Source: a virus. From it: DNA of 21,545 bases. Numbering within the stretch: the first letter of the stretch is position 1; each line of letters begins with the position of its first letter. The notes under the pieces were generated by a model. That model worked only from the letters and a program-made list of their open reading frames with translations. It had not been told where the DNA came from and ran no database searches. The DNA lies in IMG/VR virus record IMGVR_UViG_3300046319_000177, positions 1 through 21,545 of that record, one strand, 5' to 3'. Shown in pieces: positions 7,826-13,822 of the stretch. Position numbers and translations under genes: made by a program.

Positions 7826-8422
7826 TTACGCGGTCACATTCTGTTGACTGTCGTATCGGCGCTTAAGCAGGTCGAATAATTTCTGAGCCTTAGGTTCACT
7901 GCTTGGGACAACTTGTTTAAATTGATTAAAATCACCTGCAACAACAGCGGCTCGGGCTTTGGAAGATGACAGTCCTTCAGTCCCATCAGAGTCTGGATCT
8001 CGTGCCAGGGCAACAACTTCAACAGGATCAGTCTGAGTGTCCGCAAATACGCGGGCAGCCATGCTCTTATACGCCGACAACCTATCAGATCCACACACAA
8101 TCAATCCACAACGCCGGTTAGAGTCAGATACTTGAAGTAGTGCATCGAATGCATTCTTCACAATAACAATTTCAAGATCACCATATAGATCCTTAATCTG
8201 ATCAAGCCGTTCTTTACCTGTCAGTAAGCGATCGGGAGCAAATCGACCAACATCAACAATGCACACCATCGGTGTGAGTTTTCGGGCGGCGCACTCTCGA
8301 ATCAACCTATCAACCATCTGTTTGTGCCCTTTAGTTACGGGAGAGAATTTTCCTATCACGAGGCCGACACCTGTAGCAGAAGATTCCTTCAGTGTTGATG
8401 TATTCAGGTAGGATATAAACAT
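7826..8422 (-). CDS. Nucleotidyltransferase of the HxGH (cytidylyltransferase-like) superfamily
   Basis: 198 residues. Residues 24-33 read GKFSPVTKGH, the (T/H)xGH nucleotide-binding motif with T30 and H33. Residues 152-157 read SSSKAR, corresponding to the ISSTxxR motif of the same superfamily. The central part alternates strands and helices as in a Rossmann-like fold (MVCIVDVGR, EIVIVKNAF, GLIVCGSDRL). Members transfer AMP or CMP to NMN, FMN, phosphopantetheine or glycerol phosphate. NMN adenylyltransferase (NAD+ synthesis) is a reasonable guess for a phage, but the substrate cannot be read from the sequence. It is the first gene of the baseplate operon. There is no clear Shine-Dalgarno; a degenerate late promoter lies about 35 bp upstream. 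Confidence 0.85.
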   Translation of the reverse strand: MFISYLNTSTLKESSATGVGLVIGKFSPVTKGHKQMVDRLIRECAARKLTPMVCIVDVGRFAPDRLLTGKERLDQIKDLYGDLEIVIVKNAFDALLQVSDSNRRCGLIVCGSDRLSAYKSMAARVFADTQTDPVEVVALARDPDSDGTEGLSSSKARAAVVAGDFNQFKQVVPSSEPKAQKLFDLLKRRYDSQQNVTA

Positions 8423-8532
8423 AGATTGATAGAGCTCAGATGATACATTGTTGTGTATTTACTAGATTTAGTTGACCCCAGTCTTGTCCCTGCTGTATAT
8501 AATAACCTGTACACCAAGGAATTATATACATT
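8423..8532. promoter_or_regulatory. Divergent promoter region: leftward tail operon and rightward gp55 operon
   Basis: The only intergenic stretch between the leftward tail operon and gp55. Leftward, AGTAAATA at 8463-8456 is a degenerate late octamer (6 of 8) with a suitable leader of about 28 nt. Rightward, TTGACC (8472-8477) and TATATA/TATAAT (8496-8503) resemble a host sigma-70 promoter, with an 18-nt spacer if TATATA is taken or 20 nt if TATAAT is taken. A sigma-70 promoter would fit, because gp55 must be made before late transcription. AAGGA at 8516-8520 is the gp55 ribosome binding site, 12 nt from its ATG. Confidence 0.4.
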
Positions 8533-9180
8533 ATGGCAACTAAGAAAATCAAGCAACCAAAACAACCCACACCACCATTAGAAGGCATCGATGACGACAC
8601 AAGTATACTGGCTATCGAGCTGCTTGAAGAGGAGATGCTTTCTAGCGATTTGATCACAACTGGGTCAGTTGTTGGTGATACCGTTGCTATGCCAGCAGAA
8701 AAGGTTAAGCGTCCACAAGCATATGTTAACAACAAGGCGCTTCTAGAAGAATTTGACATCAGCATTAAACAAGATCAGATGACACCAAAGTTAGCAAAGA
8801 TGGTAATGATGATATGTCAACGTTATGCGAGAAAAGTTAACTTTAGTAGCTACACATATAATGAAGATATGCAGGGGTTTGCTATGATGAATCTCGTAAA
8901 ATCGTGGCGCAGTTTTAATCCTGAGAAATCTCAGAACCCTTTTGCTTATTTTACAACTTGTGTAACCAATTCTTTCTTGCAATATTTAAACCACGAACGC
9001 AAGCATAGAAACATTCGTGACGCACTGTTGGTTGACAACGGTTTGGATCCATCATATACTTTCACTGAAGCATATAATACCTCAGAGTCTCAATCTGAGG
9101 TTGTTTCCCAACAACCTGAACCACCAACACTCAACGATGTCGTCGTCAAAAAACCCAAAAAAACAAAAACAATTAAATAA
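8533..9180 (+). CDS. 55: Late-transcription sigma factor gp55
   Basis: 215 residues; T4 gp55 has 185. The core (about 64-165) contains YVNNKALLEEF, a helical segment, and FNPEKSQNPFAYFTT (128-142), the hallmark of T4 gp55. It is followed by NSFLQYLNHERKHRNIRDALL, the region-2-like helix that binds core polymerase and melts the promoter. The N-terminal 60 residues are Lys/Pro-rich then acidic and are an extension relative to T4. The C-terminal 30 residues are Pro/Gln-rich and end in a Lys-rich tail (KKPKKTKTIK). With core RNA polymerase it should read the TATAAATA promoters of this window. It leads the rightward gene group with gp47 and gp46. Confidence 0.94.
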   Translation: MATKKIKQPKQPTPPLEGIDDDTSILAIELLEEEMLSSDLITTGSVVGDTVAMPAEKVKRPQAYVNNKALLEEFDISIKQDQMTPKLAKMVMMICQRYARKVNFSSYTYNEDMQGFAMMNLVKSWRSFNPEKSQNPFAYFTTCVTNSFLQYLNHERKHRNIRDALLVDNGLDPSYTFTEAYNTSESQSEVVSQQPEPPTLNDVVVKKPKKTKTIK

Positions 9181-9181
9181 A

Positions 9182-10213
9182 ATGCTTCTATTTACCGACT
9201 ACCATGTCGGTAAATCTCGTGATTTATTCTACACAACCAACACTCTTGAATATATGGAGTGGTTGGTTTCCCTCGTTGAGGGAGATCCGACAATCGACAG
9301 CATTGGATTCTTAGGAGATTGGCACGAATCTCGAAGTCACATACACGTCGATACTCTAAACCTTTCATATAAATTGGCAACAAGACTCAACAATCTTGGG
9401 CTCCCAATCTACTTTGTCGTAGGTAATCACGATTTATTCAACAAACACTCACGAGATATCCACAGTTGTGTATTTTTCAATAAGTTTGAAAATTTCACGA
9501 TAATTGATCAACCTACCATATTCCCAGAATTTGATAAGAGTGCTTTGTTTTCACCGTATCTCTTTCACAATGAGTATGATTTTTGCCTATTGAAGCAGCC
9601 TGCTAGCCACTTGCTCGGCCATTTCGAATTTAAAGATTTCGTGATAACTGGATATAACACCAAGATGGATCACGGGCCAGACGCTCAACAGTTGTCGGAA
9701 TACATAAGTGTGTTGTCAGGGCACTTTCACAAGAGGCAGACTACGGGAAATGTTACGTATATTGGCAACACATTTCCAACCTCATTTGCAGACGCAAATG
9801 ATACAGGTCGAGGAGCGTGCATCTATCAATTTGATACAGGACAAAAGACGTACCACAACTGGATGGGGGGTCCCAGATACTACAAGACGACACTGAGTGA
9901 GCTAGCAAGTGGTAAAGTGAACCATGAGGTGAACGAAAAGACATTTGTGCGATGTATGGCGGATACCCACATTACGTACGAGGAACACAATATACTCAAA
10001 GATATGTTTATTAAGCAGCTCGGCATCAAGTCTTTGGCTATCGAAGAGGATAAGACCGAAGCAAAGCAAATACTAGGCGAAACCTTATCAGGAATATCAC
10101 AAGACGAACTCACGAAATCTACAGTAGATGAACTTGTCCACAAGATGTTGAGTCAAATTGCAGTCGAAAAGATTGATAATAAAGCGCTAATTGAAATATA
10201 CAAAACCCTCTGA
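9182..10213 (+). CDS. 47: gp47 recombination endonuclease, Mre11/SbcD-like phosphoesterase subunit
   Basis: 343 residues, matching T4 gp47 (339). All calcineurin-like metal motifs are visible: DYH (6-8), GDWH (45-48), GNHD (81-84), GHFE (146-149) and GHFH (180-183). With gp46 it forms the ATP-driven nuclease that resects DNA ends for recombination-dependent replication. I chose the ATG at 9182, one base after the gp55 stop (TAA-A-ATG). It puts the first metal motif at residue 6 as in the family. The same frame is open upstream inside gp55 (ATG at 9137 or 9017), but those starts would add 15 or 55 non-family residues. No Shine-Dalgarno is present, so re-initiation after gp55 is likely. Confidence 0.94.
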   Translation: MLLFTDYHVGKSRDLFYTTNTLEYMEWLVSLVEGDPTIDSIGFLGDWHESRSHIHVDTLNLSYKLATRLNNLGLPIYFVVGNHDLFNKHSRDIHSCVFFNKFENFTIIDQPTIFPEFDKSALFSPYLFHNEYDFCLLKQPASHLLGHFEFKDFVITGYNTKMDHGPDAQQLSEYISVLSGHFHKRQTTGNVTYIGNTFPTSFADANDTGRGACIYQFDTGQKTYHNWMGGPRYYKTTLSELASGKVNHEVNEKTFVRCMADTHITYEEHNILKDMFIKQLGIKSLAIEEDKTEAKQILGETLSGISQDELTKSTVDELVHKMLSQIAVEKIDNKALIEIYKTL

Positions 10214-10231
10214 TAATACACACTATACACA

Positions 10232-11986
10232 ATGCTAGTAATTAAATCAATTTCTTTCCGCAATTTCCGCTCTTATGGTAAGATTGCTACGAATATCAAC
10301 TTCAATGTCCCCGGAACAACACTAATCATTGGTAAAAATGATGATGACAAGACCACAAACGGGCAAGGTAAGACTTCCATCTTATTCTGCCTGACGTGGT
10401 TATTCTACGACAAGGTGTTGGACTCTCTCACAAAAGATGAGTTGATCAACAACATCAATAAACAAGATTTACATGGTGCTGTTGACTTTTCCATAGACGA
10501 TGTGTCATATCACATCGAACGTTGGCGGAAGGGTGGAAAAGGATTCCGCGAGAATGGTGTCAGCATTTCAGAGAATGGTGTTGATATCACCCCAGCAAGC
10601 GCCGATCACACCAATACACTAATTGAGAAAATTGTTGGAATTGACTTCGACTTGTTTTCACGCATCGTGGTGTTCAGTGCAACGAATAAGAGTTTTTTTG
10701 ACTTACCCACTAATTCTCACTACGAATCAAACCAGACGGATATGATCGAGCAATTGTTTGATCTACAATCACTGTCGCTCAAGGCACAGACACTCAAGGC
10801 GCAGATCAAGGTCACTGAACAATCGCTGTCTACCCAACAGACTGTAATTGAGGCAACAGCTAAACAAATAGATACTCACCACGATTTGATCTCAAAAGCA
10901 AAAGCAAGGTCAATCAGTTGGGAAAACCAATCAAAGATTGCTATCAATCAACTAACTACCGACCTAGATTCAATCAAGGGTGTGGACTTTGAGTACGAGA
11001 AAAAGTTACACGCTACTGTAAATGAACTCCAAAAGGTAAAATCTGACACTAAGCGTGGTGTCGATAAGGTAACGTCAACAATATCCGACCTGATTCGTGA
11101 ATCCAAAAAACTAAAAAAGGAAGCCGCTGCGCTGGCAGAGTCTAAGTGCCCATACTGTGAACAGGAATTTAAGGGCTCTAAGGAGAAACAGGCTGATGTT
11201 GCTGCAAAGCTGGGCCAATTGGAGACGGACATTTTGAATTGTGATTCTGAATCTGTCGAAATGAAGACTAAGCTGGATACCGTAACAAGACTACTGGAGG
11301 CTGCCCAATCGAAGTCAACCGTTGATGATTTCAATCATCTGGTAGAATTACACACACAACACCAACAACTTCAGACGAGACTGGAGGGGTTGCGAGCTCA
11401 GTTAAACCCACACCTCGACACACTCCAGGAATTGCTTGACGCACAGCCTGAGGAAGCAAACTTTGATTCAATCAATACACTATCGAAATTGAATGAACAC
11501 CAAGCGTTTCTATTGAAGTTACTGACGAAGAAAGATTCTTTTGTTAGAAAAGCTCTCTTGTTGAAAAATATTCCATTTTTAAATGACCGGATGGCCACAT
11601 ATCTAGAAGCACTTGGCTTGCCTCATAGTGTAGAGTTTACACCTAATCTCAACGCGTGCATTACTCAATTTGGTAGAGAGCTGTCGTACGGATGTTTGAG
11701 CAATGGGCAAAAGGCTCGAGTCAACTTTGCACTTAGTTTAGCGTTCTGTGATGTACTACAGAAGATCCACCGCAAAATTAATATTCAGATATTTGATGAG
11801 GTGTTAGATATTGGGCTTGACTCACACGGCATCAGTGCCGCATCGCGCCTATTGAAACGCAAGGCTCGGGAGGAGAACCTTGCGGTATTTGTAATATCCC
11901 ACAGAGATGAGATCTCAAATGCTTTCGATAACACACTGATTGTCAGGCAGACTGATGGATTTAGTCACATCGAAATTACTCAGTAG
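10232..11986 (+). CDS. 46: gp46 recombination endonuclease, Rad50/SbcC-like ATPase subunit
   Basis: 584 residues; T4 gp46 has 560. Order of parts: Walker A in an extended form (GKNDDDKTTNGQGKTS, 34-49), long coiled-coil arms (about 180-440) and a zinc hook at the coil apex (CPYC, C306 and C309). Then come the ABC signature LSNGQKARV (489-497), Walker B IQIFDE (D522, E523) and the D-loop GLD. All catalytic elements are intact. It dimerises through the hook and drives the gp47 nuclease. It starts 18 nt after gp47, without a clear ribosome binding site, and ends 10 bp from the convergent nuclease gene with no terminator between them. Confidence 0.95.
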   Translation: MLVIKSISFRNFRSYGKIATNINFNVPGTTLIIGKNDDDKTTNGQGKTSILFCLTWLFYDKVLDSLTKDELINNINKQDLHGAVDFSIDDVSYHIERWRKGGKGFRENGVSISENGVDITPASADHTNTLIEKIVGIDFDLFSRIVVFSATNKSFFDLPTNSHYESNQTDMIEQLFDLQSLSLKAQTLKAQIKVTEQSLSTQQTVIEATAKQIDTHHDLISKAKARSISWENQSKIAINQLTTDLDSIKGVDFEYEKKLHATVNELQKVKSDTKRGVDKVTSTISDLIRESKKLKKEAAALAESKCPYCEQEFKGSKEKQADVAAKLGQLETDILNCDSESVEMKTKLDTVTRLLEAAQSKSTVDDFNHLVELHTQHQQLQTRLEGLRAQLNPHLDTLQELLDAQPEEANFDSINTLSKLNEHQAFLLKLLTKKDSFVRKALLLKNIPFLNDRMATYLEALGLPHSVEFTPNLNACITQFGRELSYGCLSNGQKARVNFALSLAFCDVLQKIHRKINIQIFDEVLDIGLDSHGISAASRLLKRKAREENLAVFVISHRDEISNAFDNTLIVRQTDGFSHIEITQ

Positions 11987-11996
11987 ATGATTTAAC

Positions 11997-12494
11997 TCAC
12001 GCAAAAAACTCTGTCAACGGCAGAGTGAGCAAATCATCGAGAGTGTATACAAACATATCCTTGTACTTGAACCTACAAGGAATTCCCTCGTGGTGTTTTG
12101 TGACTAGTACAATTTCTGGAACATTGTTATACTTGATAATTAAGAGAGGCGCCTTGCCTGTCTGAGAACTGTCTTGAGTTACTTGAGCTAACCACCCATC
12201 CCACTGCTTAATCTCTCCACTAAACAACACACCCATAGATGGTGGAGTTTTGTAGTGTTTACACTCAATAGAGAATAAAAATGAAACAGGGCAAATCAAA
12301 TCCCCAAAAGTAGCCATGCTGGTGTCGTGAGTCCCGACGCGCTGTTTATTAGAACCACCGAAGAAACTACCTGAATCTGGATTTCGGCGAAACCCCTTCT
12401 CCATTTGCAGATGCTCGGAGAATTGCTCTGATAGTCGGTTTGCGATTCTCCGCTCGAAGGTAGATCCCTTATTTTTACTATTAATTTTTGTCAT
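11997..12494 (-). CDS. PD-(D/E)XK nuclease, possible Holliday-junction resolvase
   Basis: 165 residues. The N-terminus KNKGSTFERRIANRLSE (E14) and the core GDLICP (D65) followed by SIECK (E77, K79) form a PD-(D/E)XK active site. The overall length and the order of the E, D and ExK residues resemble archaeal Hjc-type and phage resolvase-like nucleases. T4 resolves junctions with endonuclease VII (gp49), an unrelated fold, so this may be its functional replacement; that is inference. It faces gp46 tail to tail. GGTGAG lies 4 nt before the ATG, a usable ribosome binding site, and a degenerate late octamer ACTAAATA is at 12526-12519. Other PD-(D/E)XK DNA-processing roles are possible. Confidence 0.72.
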   Translation of the reverse strand: MTKINSKNKGSTFERRIANRLSEQFSEHLQMEKGFRRNPDSGSFFGGSNKQRVGTHDTSMATFGDLICPVSFLFSIECKHYKTPPSMGVLFSGEIKQWDGWLAQVTQDSSQTGKAPLLIIKYNNVPEIVLVTKHHEGIPCRFKYKDMFVYTLDDLLTLPLTEFFA

Positions 12495-12525
12495 AACTCA
12501 CCGTGGGTATTGTAGTGTGATATTT

Positions 12526-12565
12526 AGTTAAGTAGCTCGACACGCGACCCTAGAGCTACTTAACT
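12526..12565. repeat. 13-bp perfect stem-loop upstream of a late promoter
   Basis: Arms AGTTAAGTAGCTC (12526-12538) and its exact reverse complement (12553-12565) enclose a 14-nt loop. It lies between the nuclease gene start and the TATAAATA at 12590, 24 bp before it. No T-tract follows, so a classical terminator is not certain. Confidence 0.75.
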
Positions 12566-12589
12566 GTTCTGACCAACATACTATACATG

Positions 12590-12597
12590 TATAAATA
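12590..12597 (+). promoter_or_regulatory. T4-type late promoter (TATAAATA) far upstream of gp25
   Basis: Exact late octamer on the plus strand. The nearest downstream gene in that direction is gp25 at 13155, so a transcript starting near 12603 would carry a leader of about 550 nt. It is downstream of a 13-bp stem-loop, repeating the hairpin-promoter pairing seen at 13755 and 16866. Confidence 0.6.
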
Positions 12598-12610
12598 ACA
12601 GATCGATTCT

Positions 12611-12970
12611 TCAACAGAATTGATATAAAATCTGAAAATTTGAGGGGAGCACGACTCTATTAGCGGTGAGGTGCCCTTGAAGGATGTGTTGAGAGTGACT
12701 ACTTCGATGTAGGGTGAATTTGTGGGGGTCCACAACATAAGACGTATAAACAGTCGTCAGTTCACCGGAGATACAAATTTCTCCTATATTAAACCCAACT
12801 ATGTCGTAACTTCTAAACTCGAGAGACCGACCGATAAACTGTGTTGCTGCTCTTGATTGTGCCGTTGTGACCCAACGAACAAAATAGCACAAGTAATATC
12901 TGATGTAATTTGCGGTCAGATACGAGAATAAATTCAATTTATTCCGAATTGCAAATCGGCATGCTGTCAC
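12611..12970 (-). CDS. Possible small ORF, weakly supported
   Basis: 119 codons on the minus strand, read toward the resolvase-like gene. I do not recognise the product. Points for: it is the only frame of this size in a gap that would otherwise be empty. Points against: it has a GTG start, no ribosome binding site, few acidic residues, many Cys/Tyr/His, and an exact plus-strand late promoter would transcribe it antisense. It is more likely chance than a gene. Confidence 0.18.
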   Translation of the reverse strand: MTACRFAIRNKLNLFSYLTANYIRYYLCYFVRWVTTAQSRAATQFIGRSLEFRSYDIVGFNIGEICISGELTTVYTSYVVDPHKFTLHRSSHSQHILQGHLTANRVVLPSNFQILYQFC

Positions 12971-13003
12971 CCGCGTGTACGTTAGGGGGGATTATAAAAC
13001 TGG

Positions 13004-13040
13004 TTTTGTAATTTCACGCCTTAGTAATTGAATTACAAAA
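13004..13040. repeat. 10-bp perfect stem-loop upstream of gp25
   Basis: TTTTGTAATT (13004-13013) pairs with AATTACAAAA (13031-13040) across a 17-nt loop, and an A9 tract overlaps its right end (13037-13045). Low GC content makes it weak as RNA. Confidence 0.55.
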
Positions 13041-13050
13041 AAAAATTGAC

Positions 13051-13067
13051 GTAGTGCTAACGAAGTC
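13051..13067. repeat. Left arm of a 17-bp inverted repeat flanking gp25
   Basis: GTAGTGCTAACGAAGTC is the exact reverse complement of 13613-13629. The sub-motif AACGAAGT recurs directly at 13084-13091 and inverted at 13614-13621. Confidence 0.9.
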
Positions 13068-13154
13068 ACCGATAAACGGAATCAACGAAGTTGATGCAGT
13101 GCGGGAGGCAATGGTTGTAATATGAATAAGTACTAAATTAGGAATAAATCAATT

Positions 13155-13526
13155 ATGCGTAGTTTATACCGAGGATTCTCGCTGCACGAGTTCCGCCAAA
13201 AGCACAGCACTAAGTTAGTAGATCTCGACTTAGTTAAAATGAATTTGCTTACTCACATCTATACCAGCAAAGGTGAGAGATTAAAAATGACAAATTTTGG
13301 AACAAGGATTCCAGGTTTGTTATTTGAACCAATGACAAAGGAAGCAATAGATATAGTGCGCGAGGACTTGACTTATGTATGCAACTACGACCCGCGTGTA
13401 GAACTCAAAAATTTGTCTGTCGTTCCAAATTGGAATGCGCATGCAATCATTGCAACAATAGAGTTGAACTACATTGAATTAAATCTAATTGATGTACTTT
13501 CTCTGCACTTGGAATTTGGTGGTTAA
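13155..13526 (+). CDS. 25: gp25-like baseplate wedge protein
   Basis: 123 residues; T4 gp25 has 132. The C-terminal half has the family pattern: FGTRIPGLLFEPM (48-60), a helix, YDPRVEL (78-84; the conserved EPR motif with D for E), then NLSVVPNW, IIATIELNYIELN and LIDVLSLHLEF, the final strands. gp25 sits in the baseplate inner core and starts sheath assembly. AGGA lies 11 nt before the ATG, a long but workable spacing. In T4, gp25 and gp53 are neighbours and gp6 follows; here gp25 is followed by gp6, so part of the wedge gene order is kept, but gp53 has moved to the opposite strand. It is surrounded by repeats on both sides. Confidence 0.88.
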   Translation: MRSLYRGFSLHEFRQKHSTKLVDLDLVKMNLLTHIYTSKGERLKMTNFGTRIPGLLFEPMTKEAIDIVREDLTYVCNYDPRVELKNLSVVPNWNAHAIIATIELNYIELNLIDVLSLHLEFGG

Positions 13527-13601
13527 TCCACACTCCAACAAGTTGTACTGAATTCAATCGGGCAACTTACCTAGTAGGTACCTAGAGCTAGTAATTACTA
13601 C

Positions 13602-13643
13602 AGATAGATGAGGACTTCGTTAGCACTACATCCTCATCTATCT
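13602..13643. repeat. 13-bp perfect stem-loop whose loop matches upstream DNA
   Basis: AGATAGATGAGGA (13602-13614) pairs with 13631-13643. The 16-nt loop forms most of the right arm of the 17-bp inverted repeat, so in RNA the loop could pair with 13051-13067. No T-tract follows directly. Confidence 0.85.
13613..13629. repeat. Right arm of the 17-bp inverted repeat flanking gp25
   Basis: GACTTCGTTAGCACTAC, exact reverse complement of 13051-13067. The two arms are 545 bp apart with gp25 between them. Confidence 0.9.
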
Positions 13644-13648
13644 TGCGT

Positions 13649-13725
13649 TTTAAGTTACATTGAAATTCGGTTTTACTTCACTACGTTACGCAACCCCAAA
13701 GTTCAATGTAACTTAAAGTTTTTTT
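13649..13725 (+). terminator. Candidate rho-independent terminator after gp25
   Basis: A 16-bp perfect stem (13649-13664 with 13702-13717; core TTAAGTTACATTGAA) encloses a 37-nt loop and is followed within two bases by seven T residues (13719-13725). The stem is AT-rich and the loop large, so efficiency is uncertain, but the arrangement fits an end for gp25 transcripts. Confidence 0.55.
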
Positions 13726-13738
13726 AGCCCTCAGGGAT

Positions 13739-13775
13739 ATGAGTGATTTGTTTGGATAAATAACAAATCACTCAT
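13739..13775 (+). promoter_or_regulatory. Stem-loop with late-promoter octamer (GATAAATA) in its loop
   Basis: Arms ATGAGTGATTTGTT (13739-13752) and the exact complement (13762-13775) surround a 9-nt loop. GATAAATA (13755-13762) fits the late octamer except for its first base, a position that varies in T4-like phages. Transcription from it would start near 13768, within the right arm, giving a gp6 leader of about 55 nt that no longer contains the hairpin. Confidence 0.6.
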
Positions 13776-13822
13776 GCCGCGCACATGTCAAATAAGTACG
13801 GCGGAACTTACATATTACCTAA

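Larger units (their letters stand above)
12495..13154. other. 660-bp gap with hairpins, a late promoter and no convincing gene
   Basis: Unusually long for a phage. In order it holds a 13-bp-stem hairpin (12526-12565), an exact TATAAATA (12590-12597), a perfect 19-nt palindrome (12926-12944) and a 10-bp-stem hairpin (13004-13040) ending in an A9 tract. These are followed by a 17-nt sequence repeated inverted beyond gp25 (13051-13067) and a 6-bp-stem hairpin (13081-13095). Plus-strand ORFs here are all under 20 codons. The only longer frame is a 119-codon minus-strand ORF (12970-12611) with a GTG start and no ribosome binding site. A structured long leader of gp25, a non-coding RNA or a replication or packaging element are all open. 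Confidence 0.6.
13527..13822. other. Hairpin-rich spacer between gp25 and gp6
   Basis: No gene. It holds a 13-nt palindrome TACCTA-G-TAGGTA (13568-13580), a 13-bp stem-loop (13602-13643), a 16-bp stem with 37-nt loop plus T7 tract (13649-13725) and a 14-bp stem-loop carrying a late octamer in its loop (13739-13775). Four symmetric elements in under 300 bp is far above chance. Confidence 0.8.

Noticed and set aside
8436-8765. 109-codon minus-strand ORF opposite the gp55 start
   Set aside because: Ser/Ile-rich shadow of gp55 codons; gp55 itself is unmistakable.
9017-9181. Longer gp47 starts at 9017 or 9137 inside gp55
   Set aside because: They add 55 or 15 residues without family similarity, while the ATG at 9182 gives the usual length and puts the first metal motif at residue 6.
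9367-9374. TATAAATT on the plus strand inside gp47
   Set aside because: Internal to a gene, one mismatch, no start codon suitably placed.
12556-12738. 60-codon minus-strand ORF
   Set aside because: Covers the late promoter, no ribosome binding site, overlaps another equally weak frame.
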